A stretch of 64,000 nucleotides of DNA from Bacteroidia bacterium (GCA_030425285.1 JAUIAY010000001.1:1040963-1104962), one strand, 5' to 3'. Positions 34,525 through 43,823 are shown, counted from the stretch's first letter. Numbers and translations are program-made. Notes: generated from the sequence alone by a model not told the origin.

Positions 34525-37500
34525 ATGTCAATGAAAGAAAGTGACTGTAAGAAATACTTGAAACTATCAGGTCTAGAACCATTAATAATAACGCCAGAAA
34601 GTAATTTTATAAACGTTGGCGAGCGCACTAACGTTACTGGTTCGCGTAAATTTTTACGATTAATAAAAGAAGAAAACTATGCCGAAGCATTAGATGTTGC
34701 AAGAGACCAAGTGGAAGGCGGCGCGCAAATCATAGATGTCAATATGGATGAAGGTATGCTTGACGGAAAACACGCTATGGTAACCTTCTTAAATCTTATC
34801 GCATCAGAGCCAGATATTGCACGTTTGCCCATAATGATCGATAGCTCAAAATGGGAAATCATTGAAGCAGGTTTGCAAGTCGTACAAGGTAAATCGGTTG
34901 TAAATTCTATCAGTTTAAAAGAAGGCGAAGCGACTTTTATTCATCACGCAAAACTTATCAAACGTTATGGTGCAGCTGTGATTGTTATGGCGTTTGATGA
35001 AGATGGTCAAGCCGATACCTATGAGCGAAGAATAGAAATCTGTAAACGCTCTTACGATATTTTGGTAAATCAAGTTCAATTTCCACCAGAAGACATCATT
35101 TTCGATCCAAATATTTTTCCTGTAGCAACCGGAATGGAAGAGCATCGTTTAAATGCTTTAGACTTTTTTAATGCTACAAAATGGATTAAAGAAAATCTAC
35201 CTTACGCCAGCGTTTCTGGTGGCGTAAGTAACGTGTCGTTTTCATTCAGGGGAAACAATGTTGTGCGTGAAGCCATTAACGCTGCATTTTTATATCACGC
35301 GATTCAACACGGAATGAATATGGGAATCGTCAACCCAACTATGTTGGAAGTGTATGACGAAATTCCGAAGGATTTATTAGAGCACGTAGAAGATGTACTT
35401 TTTGATAAACGTGATGATGCAACCGAACGCTTGCTGGATTTTGCCGAAACCGTAAAAGGACAGAAAAAAGACGATGTAGCAAAAGTGCAAGAATGGCGAA
35501 GCGAACCTTTGCAAGACCGTATTACGCACGCTTTAGTAAAAGGTATTGATGCCTTTATTGTTGAAGATGTTGAAGAAGCGCGACAAGTGGTAAACAAACC
35601 TATTCAAGTTATTGAAGGTCACTTAATGACTGGAATGAATGTGGTTGGCGATTTGTTTGGAAGCGGAAAAATGTTCTTACCGCAAGTTGTAAAATCGGCT
35701 CGTGTGATGAAAAAAGCAGTCGCTTATTTACAGCCTTACATTGAAGCTGAAAAAAAAGCCCCTAAATCCCCAAAGGGGACTTTGCATTGGAAAACTGCCG
35801 ATCCATTACTTTATAGTTTATTGAAGGATTTTGCAAAACAGATGCGTAATCAACCTACTGAAGCCGAATCATTGCTATGGAAGGTTTTAAGTAATAAACA
35901 GTTGGATGATTTTAAGTTTAGAAGACAACATATTATCGGAAGTTACATAGCAGATTTTATTTGTCTTAAAGCCAACCTTATTGTTGAGGTAGATGGTTCA
36001 ATACATCAATTACCAGAAAATAAAACTTCAGACGAAGAAAGAACTAAATGGCTAGAAAATGAAGGTTATCGTGTTGTTAGGTTTACTAATAAGGAGGTTT
36101 TGAGCAATTTAGATGATGTTATTAAACAAATTAGAGAGAATCTTGCGGTTCCTCCTTTGGAGGTTAGGAGGCAGGGCAAGATTCTTATGGCAACTGTAAA
36201 AGGCGATGTGCACGATATTGGTAAAAATATAGTGAACGTTGTTTTGGGTTGTAATAATTACGAGATTGTGGATTTAGGCGTAATGGTTCCGCCAGAAAAA
36301 ATCATTGAAACTGCTAAAAAAGAAAACGTTGACGTTATTGGATTAAGCGGTTTAATTACACCATCGTTAGACGAGATGGTTTACGTTTCGCAAGAAATGG
36401 AAAAACAAGGATTTAATATTCCGTTGTTAATTGGTGGCGCAACAACGTCTAGAGCGCATTCTGCGGTAAAAATTGCACCACATTATTCTAATACTGTTGT
36501 ACACGTCAACGATGCGTCTAGAGCTGTTACTGTTGTTGGAAATCTGTTGCAAAAAGACAATAATGTTTACAAAGAACAAATTCGTGAGGAATACGAAAAA
36601 TTCCGTGAGCAGTTTTTAAAACGTGGGAAACAAAAAGAATATGTCTCTATTGAAGAAGCGCGTGAACGAAAGTTTAAAATCGATTGGAAGACAACAGACA
36701 TTGTAAAACCAAAACAATTAGGAATACAAGATATTCAAGATTTTGATATTACGATTTTAGAAGATTATATCGATTGGTCACCATTTTTTAGAAGTTGGGA
36801 TTTACACGGAAAATATCCAGATATTTTAACCGACGATATTGTTGGTAAACAAGCAACCGAATTGTTTAAAGACGCTAAAGTCTTGCTTCAAAAAGTGTTT
36901 GATGAAAAGCTATTGAAAGCCAAAGCTGTTTTTGGGTTATTTCCTGCAAATACTGTAAATGATGATGATATTGAAGTAACGGTTGAAAACCAAACACCAA
37001 ACACTAAACACCAATTCCTAACACTGCGTCAGCAACTCAAAAAAAGAGAAGGCGTTCCTAATTTTGCATTAGCCGATTTTATCGCGCCTAAAGACACAGG
37101 AATTCAAGATTACATCGGCTGTTTTTGTGTGACTACAGGTTTTGGAACCGAACAATTAGCAAAAGAATTTGAAGAGAATCACGACGATTACAATTCCATA
37201 ATGATTAAAGCATTAGCCGATAGATTAGCTGAAGCTTTCGCAGAATATTTACACAAAGAAGTGCGTACAAAACATTGGAACTACGCTTCTGAAGACCATT
37301 TGACCAATGAAGATTTAATTGCCGAAAGTTACAAAGGTATTCGTCCTGCGCCAGGTTATCCAGCTTGTCCAGATCATTTAGAGAAAAAGACCATTTGGGA
37401 TATTTTAAAAGTCGAAGAAACTATTGGTGTAAAACTAACCGAAAGTCTTGCGATGTGGCCAGCAGCAAGTGTAAGCGGTTATTATTTTGCAAATCCTGAA

Positions 37501-37623
37501 GCTAAATATTTTGGGTTAGGAAAAATTACCGAAGATCAATTAGACGATTACGCCAAACGAAGAGGTATTAGCAAAGAAGATGCTGCAAAATGGTTAAACC
37601 CAAACTTGGTTGATAGTTTATAG
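34525..37623 (+). CDS. metH: Methionine synthase, folate/B12/activation domains with a DUF559 insert (split MetH, part 2)
   Basis: 1032 residues. Domain order: methyltetrahydrofolate-binding (about 15-290: [26 protein letters not shown]), B12 cap (about 310-408, ending [18 protein letters not shown]), a foreign insert (410-550), B12 Rossmann domain (551-690, with cobalt-binding H563 in [11 protein letters not shown], then [11 protein letters not shown] and [11 protein letters not shown]), and the SAM-binding activation domain (to 1032: [14 protein letters not shown]). It transfers a methyl group from folate to homocysteine through cobalamin. In E. coli MetH the cap and Rossmann domain are joined by a short linker, so the insert lands in a tolerant place and the enzyme may remain active. 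Part of the SAM-I operon. Confidence 0.95.
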   Translation: MSMKESDCKKYLKLSGLEPLIITPESNFINVGERTNVTGSRKFLRLIKEENYAEALDVARDQVEGGAQIIDVNMDEGMLDGKHAMVTFLNLIASEPDIARLPIMIDSSKWEIIEAGLQVVQGKSVVNSISLKEGEATFIHHAKLIKRYGAAVIVMAFDEDGQADTYERRIEICKRSYDILVNQVQFPPEDIIFDPNIFPVATGMEEHRLNALDFFNATKWIKENLPYASVSGGVSNVSFSFRGNNVVREAINAAFLYHAIQHGMNMGIVNPTMLEVYDEIPKDLLEHVEDVLFDKRDDATERLLDFAETVKGQKKDDVAKVQEWRSEPLQDRITHALVKGIDAFIVEDVEEARQVVNKPIQVIEGHLMTGMNVVGDLFGSGKMFLPQVVKSARVMKKAVAYLQPYIEAEKKAPKSPKGTLHWKTADPLLYSLLKDFAKQMRNQPTEAESLLWKVLSNKQLDDFKFRRQHIIGSYIADFICLKANLIVEVDGSIHQLPENKTSDEERTKWLENEGYRVVRFTNKEVLSNLDDVIKQIRENLAVPPLEVRRQGKILMATVKGDVHDIGKNIVNVVLGCNNYEIVDLGVMVPPEKIIETAKKENVDVIGLSGLITPSLDEMVYVSQEMEKQGFNIPLLIGGATTSRAHSAVKIAPHYSNTVVHVNDASRAVTVVGNLLQKDNNVYKEQIREEYEKFREQFLKRGKQKEYVSIEEARERKFKIDWKTTDIVKPKQLGIQDIQDFDITILEDYIDWSPFFRSWDLHGKYPDILTDDIVGKQATELFKDAKVLLQKVFDEKLLKAKAVFGLFPANTVNDDDIEVTVENQTPNTKHQFLTLRQQLKKREGVPNFALADFIAPKDTGIQDYIGCFCVTTGFGTEQLAKEFEENHDDYNSIMIKALADRLAEAFAEYLHKEVRTKHWNYASEDHLTNEDLIAESYKGIRPAPGYPACPDHLEKKTIWDILKVEETIGVKLTESLAMWPAASVSGYYFANPEAKYFGLGKITEDQLDDYAKRRGISKEDAAKWLNPNLVDSL
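35752..36174 (+). mobile_element. In-frame DUF559 endonuclease-domain insert with terminal inverted repeats
   Basis: 423 bases (141 codons) inserted in frame in metH. Residues 428-540 form a DUF559 domain: [53 protein letters not shown]. The putative PD-(D/E)xK residues D477, E488 and D490 and the following H494 are intact. The left end has CCCCTAAA then TCCCC-AAA-GGGGA (35767-35779). The right end has CCTCC-TTT-GGAGG (36151-36163) then TTAGGAGG. The right end resembles the reverse complement of the left, giving imperfect terminal inverted repeats of about 25 bases that are translated as PKSPKG and PPLEVRRQ. Confidence 0.85.
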
Positions 37624-37677
37624 TTGTTTGTTTTTAAAAATAACTAAACACTAATTACCAAAAACTAAACACTAACA

Positions 37678-38634
37678 ATGAAAGTAACTGAACACATAAA
37701 AAACGCCAACGGGAAAACACAATTTTCGTTTGAGATTTTACCACCTTTAAAAGGTCAACACATTCAATCCATTTTTGATAACATTGACCCTTTAATGGAA
37801 TTTAAACCACCATTTATTGATGTTACTTACCACCGAGAAGAGTATACGTATAAGGACGCTGGTAATGGATTACTAAAAAAACAAGTGGTTAAAAAACGTC
37901 CTGGAACCGTTGGTATTTGTGCAGCCATTCAAAACAAATATGGTGTTGATGCGATCCCTCATATTTTATGTGGTGGCTTCACCAAGGAGGATACAGAGAA
38001 TTTCTTAATTGATTTAGACTTTTTGGGAATTAATAACGTCATGGCATTGCGAGGTGATGCCGTAAAAACGGAAACCTATTTTAGACCTGAAAAAGAGGGT
38101 CATGCTTATGCTAGTGAATTGGTTCACCAAATTCAGGAATTGAATGAGGGAAATTATTTGGATGATGATTTACAGAATTCATCTAAAACAAACTTTTGTA
38201 TAGGAGTAGCTGCATACCCAGAAAAGCATGCTGAAGCGCCTAGTTTAGAAAGTGATGTTCACTTTTTAAAAAAGAAAATAAAAAAAGGAGCTAAGTATAT
38301 TGTAACCCAAATGTTTTTTGATAACGATAAATACTTCAAGTTCGTAGAAAAATGTCGAAAAGAAGGTATTACAGTACCTATAATTCCGGGTTTAAAACCC
38401 ATTGCTACTAAAAAACAATTGAACTTAATTCCGCATCGTTTTCATGTAGACTTGCCTGAAGCATTGATTTTAGAAATCATTAAATGTAAAGACAACACTC
38501 AAGTGGCAAAGGTGGGTGTTGAATGGTGTATTGAGCAATCTAAAGAACTTCAAAAAGCAGGTATCCCTGTATTGCATTATTACTCAATGGGTAAGAGTGA
38601 TAATATTAAATCTATTGCTAAAGCGGTGTTTTAA
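37678..38634 (+). CDS. metF: Methylenetetrahydrofolate reductase
   Basis: A 318-residue flavoenzyme that reduces methylene-THF to methyl-THF, the methyl donor for MetH. Motifs: FSFEILPPLKG at the N-terminus, FIDVTYHREE, NNVMALRGDAVK, FCIGVAAYPEKHAEAP, the region YIVTQMFFDNDKYFKF and IPGLKPIATKKQL. It is the last gene of the met operon, 54 bases after metH part 2, completing the homocysteine-to-methionine route. Confidence 0.96.
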   Translation: MKVTEHIKNANGKTQFSFEILPPLKGQHIQSIFDNIDPLMEFKPPFIDVTYHREEYTYKDAGNGLLKKQVVKKRPGTVGICAAIQNKYGVDAIPHILCGGFTKEDTENFLIDLDFLGINNVMALRGDAVKTETYFRPEKEGHAYASELVHQIQELNEGNYLDDDLQNSSKTNFCIGVAAYPEKHAEAPSLESDVHFLKKKIKKGAKYIVTQMFFDNDKYFKFVEKCRKEGITVPIIPGLKPIATKKQLNLIPHRFHVDLPEALILEIIKCKDNTQVAKVGVEWCIEQSKELQKAGIPVLHYYSMGKSDNIKSIAKAVF

Positions 38635-38647
38635 TAAATCCGCGATG

Positions 38648-38681
38648 CTTTATAAAAATAGGTTTATAAAGTGTACTTTTG
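38648..38681 (+). promoter_or_regulatory. Promoter with overlapping inverted repeat, upstream of aminotransferase
   Basis: CTTTATAAA (38648-38656) and TTTATAAAG (38663-38671) are exact inverted arms around AATAGG, ending two bases before the -7 element TACTTTTG (38674-38681). The repeat occupies the -33 region, as an operator would. It may alternatively weakly terminate the met operon, but it lacks a T run. Confidence 0.5.
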
Positions 38682-38699
38682 CGAAAAATACGTCAGGTA

Positions 38700-39959
38700 A
38701 TGAAAACGTCTAAATTAGCCGAAGGGTTAAAAGGTTCAGAAATTATTAAAATTGCAGGAGAAGTCAATGCGCTCAAAGAACAAGGAGTAACAGTTTATAA
38801 CCAAACCATTGGTGATTTTGATGCAAATATTTTTCCAATTCCTAATGCCCTTAAGGAAGAGATTATAAAAGCATATAAAAACAATCATACAAATTATCCT
38901 GCTGCTAATGGTATGGAATCGCTTCGTGTGAGTGTTTCGAATTACTTGTCTCAAAACCTCAAATTAGAGTATTCAAAAGATGAAATTTTAATCTCTGGTG
39001 GTGCAAGACCGTTGATTTACGCTGTTTATCAGACTATACTAGATATCAACGATACTGTTTTATATCCAGTTCCTTCCTGGAACAATGATGCGTATACGTA
39101 TTTATCAAGAAATAATGCGGTGGTTGTTGAAACAAAAGCGGAAAATAAATTTATGCCAACGGTTGCCGATATTGAACCATATATTGAATCAGTGAATTTA
39201 ATTGCGCTTTGTTCTCCACTAAATCCAACAGGAACGACTTTCAACAAGGAAACATTGACTGAAATATCGGAATTAGTTGTTGCTGAAAATAAACGTCGAG
39301 CTTCCGTTAATGAAAAACCTTTATATGTGTTATATGATCAAATCTATTGGCAATTAACCTATGGAGAAACCGTTCATTATAATCCTGTTGAGTTGGTTCC
39401 AGCTATGCGGGAGTTTACCATTTTTGTTGATGGAATATCAAAAGCTTTTGCTGCTACAGGTGTTCGAGTAGGATGGGCATTTGGACCAAGTCATGTGATC
39501 AATAAAATGAAAGCAATGTTAAGCCACATTGGAGCTTGGTCACCTAAAGCAGAACAATTGGCAACGGCCGAGTATCTTAAAAAGGATGCTGAAGTAGCAA
39601 ATTATCTCACCCATATCAAATCAGAATTGAGCGATCGACTAATAACTTTTTACGAAGGTTTTAATAGCCTGCAAACAAAAGGATTTCCGGTGAATGCTAT
39701 TGAACCTGAAGCGGCTTTGTATTTGACAGTCCAGTTTGATTTGATTGGAAAAACAACTCAAGACGGCACAAAATTACATACCATTCAAGAAGTAACTAGT
39801 TATTTGCTGAACGAAGCTAAATTGGCCATAGTGCCTTTTTATGCCTTTGGTACTTCAACCGATTCAAATTGGTTTAGATTGTCGGTTGGAACAGCCAGAA
39901 AGGAAGATATCGAAACCATTTTTGAATTGTTGGAAGCTGCTTTGTTAAAATTAAGCTGA
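38700..39959 (+). CDS. PLP-dependent class I/II aminotransferase
   Basis: A 419-residue fold-type I aminotransferase of the aspartate aminotransferase superfamily. Seen: NYPAANGMESLRVSVSNYL, ISGGARPLIYAVYQ, CSPLNPTGTTFNKETL with the conserved Asn-Pro, VLYDQIYWQLTY, the PLP lysine in VDGISKAFAATGVRVGWAFG, and the C-terminal arginine in WFRLSVGTA. ATG at 38700 is chosen because the upstream in-frame TTG (38679) overlaps the -7 element. Substrate not predictable. It has its own promoter and stands apart from the met operon. Confidence 0.88.
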   Translation: MKTSKLAEGLKGSEIIKIAGEVNALKEQGVTVYNQTIGDFDANIFPIPNALKEEIIKAYKNNHTNYPAANGMESLRVSVSNYLSQNLKLEYSKDEILISGGARPLIYAVYQTILDINDTVLYPVPSWNNDAYTYLSRNNAVVVETKAENKFMPTVADIEPYIESVNLIALCSPLNPTGTTFNKETLTEISELVVAENKRRASVNEKPLYVLYDQIYWQLTYGETVHYNPVELVPAMREFTIFVDGISKAFAATGVRVGWAFGPSHVINKMKAMLSHIGAWSPKAEQLATAEYLKKDAEVANYLTHIKSELSDRLITFYEGFNSLQTKGFPVNAIEPEAALYLTVQFDLIGKTTQDGTKLHTIQEVTSYLLNEAKLAIVPFYAFGTSTDSNWFRLSVGTARKEDIETIFELLEAALLKLS

Positions 39960-39979
39960 TGACTCTTTAGGAATTTACA

Positions 39980-39987
39980 TACATTTG
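39980..39987 (+). promoter_or_regulatory. Bacteroidota -7 element for the lipid A deacylase gene
   Basis: TACATTTG matches TAnnTTTG, 16 bases before the ATG at 40004. No clear -33 element. Confidence 0.5.
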
Positions 39988-40003
39988 CGCCACAACTTAT
40001 TTC

Positions 40004-41095
40004 ATGAGGCATTATTTTACGTTTTTTCTTTTTGGTTTTGTGTTACTGGGATTTTCTCAAGAAAAGCAGACAAATTCCTATATTGACCTTAACTATTTTA
40101 AAGGAAATATAGCGCTTCATAACAACGATATTCTTCACCTGATAAAAGGCCATCCCGAGGGCTTTATTTTAAGTTGGAACAAAAAGACTTTTGGTAACAA
40201 GGACTGGGAACAACGCTATGGTTATCCAGATTATGGTGTGTCATTTGCCTATCAAAATTTAAAGAACGATGTATTGGGTAATAACTATTCTTTGTATGCG
40301 CATTACAATTTTTATTTCTTGAAACGAAACCTGATGCTACGAATAGGACAAGGTTTGGCATACACAACCAATCCTTATGATAAGGTTGATAATCACAAAA
40401 ATATAGCGTTCGGATCTACATTATTAAGCAGTACCTATTTAATGCTTAATTATAAAAAGGAACGCATTTTTGATAGGTTTGGACTACAGGCAGGGTTGAG
40501 TTTGATTCATTATTCCAATGCCAATGTTAAGGCACCAAATACCAGTGTGAATTCCATAACGTTTAATGTTGGTGTGACCTATAATTTGGATGAAGAAGAT
40601 GCTGAGTACATTAAAACCATCACCAAAGAAAAATTTACAGAGCGCATTAAATATAATTTGGTATTCAGAAGTGGTGTTAATGAAAGTGATGTGGTAGGTA
40701 GTGGCCAGTTTCCATTCTATATTGTTTCGGCCTATGCGGATAAACGATTGGGTCACAAAAGCGCAATACAATTAGGGGTAGATGCTTTTTTCTCGAAGTT
40801 TTTGGATGAATTAATATATTATCAATCGGTCGCCTTTCCAGAAGAAAATGTATCTGGCGATGAAGATTATAAGCGTGTAGGGTTGTTTGCAGGTCATGAA
40901 TTATTTATCAACAAAATGTCTGTGGTTACCCAATTAGGATATTACGTGTATTACCCATTTGATTTTGAAGGCAGAACCTATATTCGTGTTGGTTTAAAAC
41001 GTTATTTTGGTGATAAATTGTTTGGAGCGTTGACTTTAAAATCACATGGCGCTAAAGCAGAAGCCGTAGAATTCGGTGTCGGAGTTCGATTATAA
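40004..41095 (+). CDS. Acyloxyacyl hydrolase, PagL-like lipid A deacylase
   Basis: A 363-residue outer-membrane protein with a signal peptide (ending LLGFSQ). The segment LSLIHYSNANVKAPNTSVN carries the H-x-S-N pattern that holds the catalytic His-Ser pair of PagL-type 3-O-deacylases. Flanking sequence alternates short amphipathic strands (LMLRIGQGLAYTTNPY, SITFNVGVTYNL) and ends in a barrel-like strand. It would trim acyl chains from lipid A in the outer membrane. It is longer than PagL itself, as is usual for Bacteroidota relatives. It abuts the following lipoprotein gene with no spacing. Confidence 0.82.
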   Translation: MRHYFTFFLFGFVLLGFSQEKQTNSYIDLNYFKGNIALHNNDILHLIKGHPEGFILSWNKKTFGNKDWEQRYGYPDYGVSFAYQNLKNDVLGNNYSLYAHYNFYFLKRNLMLRIGQGLAYTTNPYDKVDNHKNIAFGSTLLSSTYLMLNYKKERIFDRFGLQAGLSLIHYSNANVKAPNTSVNSITFNVGVTYNLDEEDAEYIKTITKEKFTERIKYNLVFRSGVNESDVVGSGQFPFYIVSAYADKRLGHKSAIQLGVDAFFSKFLDELIYYQSVAFPEENVSGDEDYKRVGLFAGHELFINKMSVVTQLGYYVYYPFDFEGRTYIRVGLKRYFGDKLFGALTLKSHGAKAEAVEFGVGVRL

Positions 41096-41842
41096 ATGAA
41101 AAAACTGATTTACATACTATTCGTGTTTTTGGTTGCCTCTTGTAGCAAGGAGAATGCTAATGATTGTATTCAAAATGCAGGAACAACTGTTCAACAGGAA
41201 GTTTCAGTTTCAGATTTTGACAAGATTTTGGTTAATCGTGATGTTGAACTAATTCTTAAAGAGGCTTCCGATTATCAAGTCGTAATTGAAACAGGAGAAT
41301 ATTTGTTGAATGATGTGGAAGCACGTGTTGTAGATAATGAATTACAATTAACAGATAATAACATCTGTAATTATGTACGTGATTACGGCATAACAAAAGT
41401 ATTTGTATCTGCTCCCAATATTAGAACCATTAGAACATCGTCACAATATCCCGTAAAATCAGACGGTGTTTTGAATTATGAAACGCTAAACTTACTTTCA
41501 GAAGATTTTAACGCTACTGGAACCTTTACTGTTGGGGATTTTAATTTACAAGTAAATACCAATAATTTGCGAATTGTATCAAACAACATATCTTCATTCT
41601 ATATCACTGGCGAAACCAATAACCTCACAGTGCAATTTTATTCTGGTGCAGGACGATTTGAAGGTGCTCATTTAATAGCTCAAGATGTAGAAGTATACCA
41701 TCGAGGTAGTAATGATATGATCGTAAACCCGCGACAATCATTGAGTGGTGAACTGGTTGGTACTGGTGATTTGATTTCTGTTAATAGACCACCAACTGTT
41801 GAGGTGGAACAACTATATACTGGAAGGCTTATTTTTAATTAG
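41096..41842 (+). CDS. Head GIN domain (DUF2807) lipoprotein
   Basis: A 248-residue lipoprotein: signal MKKLIYILFVFLVASCSKE with lipobox Cys at residue 16. The body is a right-handed beta-solenoid-like DUF2807 domain, seen in the sequence VSDFDKILVNRDVELILKEA and the repeated short strands VFVSAPNIRTIRTSSQYPV and NLLSEDFNATGTFTVGDF. Family members are common periplasmic or surface proteins of unknown function in Bacteroidota. It directly follows the deacylase stop codon and overlaps the 3' end of convergent gldA by 8 bases. Confidence 0.85.
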   Translation: MKKLIYILFVFLVASCSKENANDCIQNAGTTVQQEVSVSDFDKILVNRDVELILKEASDYQVVIETGEYLLNDVEARVVDNELQLTDNNICNYVRDYGITKVFVSAPNIRTIRTSSQYPVKSDGVLNYETLNLLSEDFNATGTFTVGDFNLQVNTNNLRIVSNNISSFYITGETNNLTVQFYSGAGRFEGAHLIAQDVEVYHRGSNDMIVNPRQSLSGELVGTGDLISVNRPPTVEVEQLYTGRLIFN

Positions 41843-42731
41843 CCGTTAACTCCCTAAACAAGCTTTCCAAGCTGGCATTTTTTTGATTCAGTTGTAGAAT
41901 TTTTAACTGATTATCATGGGCAAAATCAAAAACATACGAACGCATATCATCAGTTGTTGAAAAGGTGATTTCATAAACAAAGTCGTGGGTATTTTCAACC
42001 TGTTTCACCTTTGGAAGTTTCAATAAAAAGGCATCTTCCACACGATAATCAAATTCAACTACAACCACTTGTTCCTTATCATCACGCAATTCCTTAAGGG
42101 TTTTATTGGCAACAATTTCACCCTTATTGATGATGATAACACGGTCGCACATCGCTTCAACTTCTTGCATAATATGTGTAGACAAAAACACCGTTTTTTC
42201 TTTGCCAATAGACTTGATTAAGTTTCGTATATCAACCAATTGATTCGGGTCTAGACCAGTTGTAGGTTCATCAAGAATGAGTACGTCAGGATTGTGCAAT
42301 AATGCATTGGCAAGTCCGACCCGCTGTCTGTAACCTTTAGATAATTGACCGATTTTTTTGTGAGATTCAGGTGTCAGTCCTGTTAATGCAATCACTTCAT
42401 CTATACGTGTTTTTTTAACACTATACACTTGAGCATTGAATGCCAAATACTCCCTGACATATTGTTCGAGATACAACGGATTGTGTTCTGGTAAATAACC
42501 AACACTCTGCTGTACCTGTTGTTTTTGAACAGCAATATCAAAATCATTGACTTTAGCTTGACCTTCAGAAGGTTCAATATAAGTGGTCAAGATTTTCATC
42601 ATGGTTGATTTTCCAGCACCATTTGGGCCTAAAAAACCAACTATTTCAGGTTTATTGACTTTAAAGGAAATATTGTTTAGAGCTTTTTGCTCGCCATAAA
42701 GTTTGCTAATATTCTCAACAGATATTGACAT
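41835..42731 (-). CDS. gldA: Gliding-motility ABC transporter ATP-binding protein
   Basis: A 298-residue ABC ATPase. Walker A GPNGAGKST, Q-loop region VGYLPEHNPLY, signature LSKGYRQRVGLA, Walker B VLILDEP and H-loop STHIMQEVE are all intact. The N-terminus and the ALNNISFKV and GFLGPNGAGKSTMMKILTTY segments match GldA of flavobacteria, which works with GldF and GldG and is required for gliding in some species. Start ATG 42731 (MSISVENISKLYG) fits family length; an upstream in-frame extension to 42803 is not conserved in character. GldFG are not in the window. Confidence 0.88.
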   Translation of the reverse strand: MSISVENISKLYGEQKALNNISFKVNKPEIVGFLGPNGAGKSTMMKILTTYIEPSEGQAKVNDFDIAVQKQQVQQSVGYLPEHNPLYLEQYVREYLAFNAQVYSVKKTRIDEVIALTGLTPESHKKIGQLSKGYRQRVGLANALLHNPDVLILDEPTTGLDPNQLVDIRNLIKSIGKEKTVFLSTHIMQEVEAMCDRVIIINKGEIVANKTLKELRDDKEQVVVVEFDYRVEDAFLLKLPKVKQVENTHDFVYEITFSTTDDMRSYVFDFAHDNQLKILQLNQKNASLESLFRELTAN

Positions 42732-42820
42732 ATACGTGTTTTGTTTTTCAAAAATAGGATTTATTTTTAATGGCAACGTATTACGAAAACGATATATTGC
42801 CAAAAGATTTTAAAAATGAT

Positions 42821-42850
42821 TTTGTTTTTTCATTTTATTAATTACTTTAG
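42821..42850 (+). promoter_or_regulatory. Probable promoter for the aromatic amino acid leader
   Basis: TTTG (42821-42824), an 18-base spacer and TACTTTAG (42843-42850), one mismatch from TAnnTTTG. The leader ATG lies 10 bases further on. Confidence 0.5.
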
Positions 42851-42860
42851 CTATTCAATT

Positions 42861-42935
42861 ATGAACGCAAACACAAATTTTACATATTATAACTGGTTTT
42901 ATTTCTTTTTTAACAAAAGAAACGAGACGTTATAG
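42861..42935 (+). CDS. Aromatic-rich leader peptide of the Phe/Tyr operon attenuator
   Basis: A 24-codon reading frame from ATG 42861 to TAG 42933. Nine of 24 residues are aromatic: Phe at 7, 13, 15, 16 and 17; Tyr at 9, 10 and 14; Trp at 12. The dense run TYYNWFYFFF falls just before the antiterminator. The stop codon lies inside the 5' arm of that antiterminator, so a ribosome that finishes the peptide would mask it, whereas one stalled at aromatic codons would leave it free. This is the arrangement of pheL and trpL in enterobacteria. It is too short for most gene finders. Confidence 0.88.
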   Translation: MNANTNFTYYNWFYFFFNKRNETL

Positions 42936-42970
42936 GTGTAATTTTAAATAAGCTATAAGTATAAGTCTCG
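42923..42970 (+). promoter_or_regulatory. Antiterminator structure of the aromatic operon
   Basis: CGAGAC (42923-42928) pairs with GTCTCG (42965-42970) and TTATAG (42930-42935) with CTATAA (42953-42958). It uses the 5' arm of the terminator, so the two hairpins exclude one another. Confidence 0.8.
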
Positions 42971-42993
42971 ATGTAAATCGGGACTTTTTTTTT
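42965..42993 (+). terminator. Attenuator terminator before prephenate dehydratase
   Basis: GTCTCGAT (42965-42972) and ATCGGGAC (42977-42984) form an 8-pair stem (one G-T pair) with a GTAA loop, followed by nine T (42985-42993). The structural gene's ATG is at 42996, so the terminator sits ahead of the operon, not at its end. Confidence 0.9.
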
Positions 42994-42995
42994 AC

Positions 42996-43823
42996 ATGAT
43001 AAAATCGGTTGCTATACAAGGTATTAAAGGATCATTCCATCATATCGTTTCAAATGAATATTTTGGAAAGGAAGTTGACATACAAGAATGTTTGACCTTT
43101 GACAGAGCGGTTCAAAGTCTATTGACAAATGAGACCGATGCCGTGGTTATGGCTTTGGAGAATTCCATAGCGGGTTCCATAATTCCTAACTATGCTTTGA
43201 TTGATGCTCATAATTTGCATATTGTTGGTGAGCATTATTTGGATATCCAACATTGTTTAATGGCATTGCCTAATCAGTCTTTGCGAGATATTGAGGAGGT
43301 TCGTTCGCACCCAATGGCACTTTTGCAATGCAAAGAATTTTTCAAGTTGCATCCACATATTAAACTAGTTGAAGATACTGATACAGCCGAAGTAGCCAAA
43401 CGTATTCAGGATAACAATATGAAAAAGGTTGCAGCTATTGGAAGTCAATTGGCATCAGAACTTTACGGTTTGGAGACTGTAGCCAAAAGTATTCAGACCA
43501 TTAAACACAATGAAACCCGATTTGTTATTGTAAAAAGGGAGAATCACGAAATAGCTGAAAATCGTATTAACAAAGCATCGCTTAAATTTGAGTTGGAGCA
43601 CAAACGAGGAAGCTTGGCTGCTATGTTGAATGTGATGAGCGATTGTCATTTGAATTTAACCAAAATACAATCATTACCTAAAATTGAAACACCTTGGAAA
43701 TATGCTTTTTTTATAGATGTGACTTTTGAAGATTATAAACATTTTGAAAAAGCCAAATCCATTATGACCATAATGACAGAACACTTTAAAGTATTAGGAG
43801 AATACATAAACGCAAAACCATGA
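42996..43823 (+). CDS. pheA: Prephenate dehydratase
   Basis: A 275-residue enzyme converting prephenate to phenylpyruvate, the committed step to phenylalanine. The catalytic domain has ALENSIAGSIIPNYAL and the T-R-F motif in KHNETRFVIVKRE. The C-terminal ACT domain shows RGSLAAMLNVM and IQSLPKIETPWKYAFFIDV, equivalents of the GALV and ESRP phenylalanine-binding motifs, so feedback inhibition is expected. No chorismate mutase domain is fused here; that activity is on the DAHP synthase gene downstream. First gene after the attenuator; it overlaps the next start codon by 4 bases. Confidence 0.95.
   Translation: MIKSVAIQGIKGSFHHIVSNEYFGKEVDIQECLTFDRAVQSLLTNETDAVVMALENSIAGSIIPNYALIDAHNLHIVGEHYLDIQHCLMALPNQSLRDIEEVRSHPMALLQCKEFFKLHPHIKLVEDTDTAEVAKRIQDNNMKKVAAIGSQLASELYGLETVAKSIQTIKHNETRFVIVKRENHEIAENRINKASLKFELEHKRGSLAAMLNVMSDCHLNLTKIQSLPKIETPWKYAFFIDVTFEDYKHFEKAKSIMTIMTEHFKVLGEYINAKP

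Noticed and set aside
34511-34530. Frameshift splitting one metH into two genes
   Set aside because: Both halves have complete domains with proper ends, and split MetH is normal in flavobacteria; only the repeat at the end of part 1 is odd.
35752-36174. Intein in metH
   Set aside because: No Cys/Ser at the N-terminal junction and no His-Asn plus nucleophile at the C-terminal junction; the core is DUF559, not a Hint domain.
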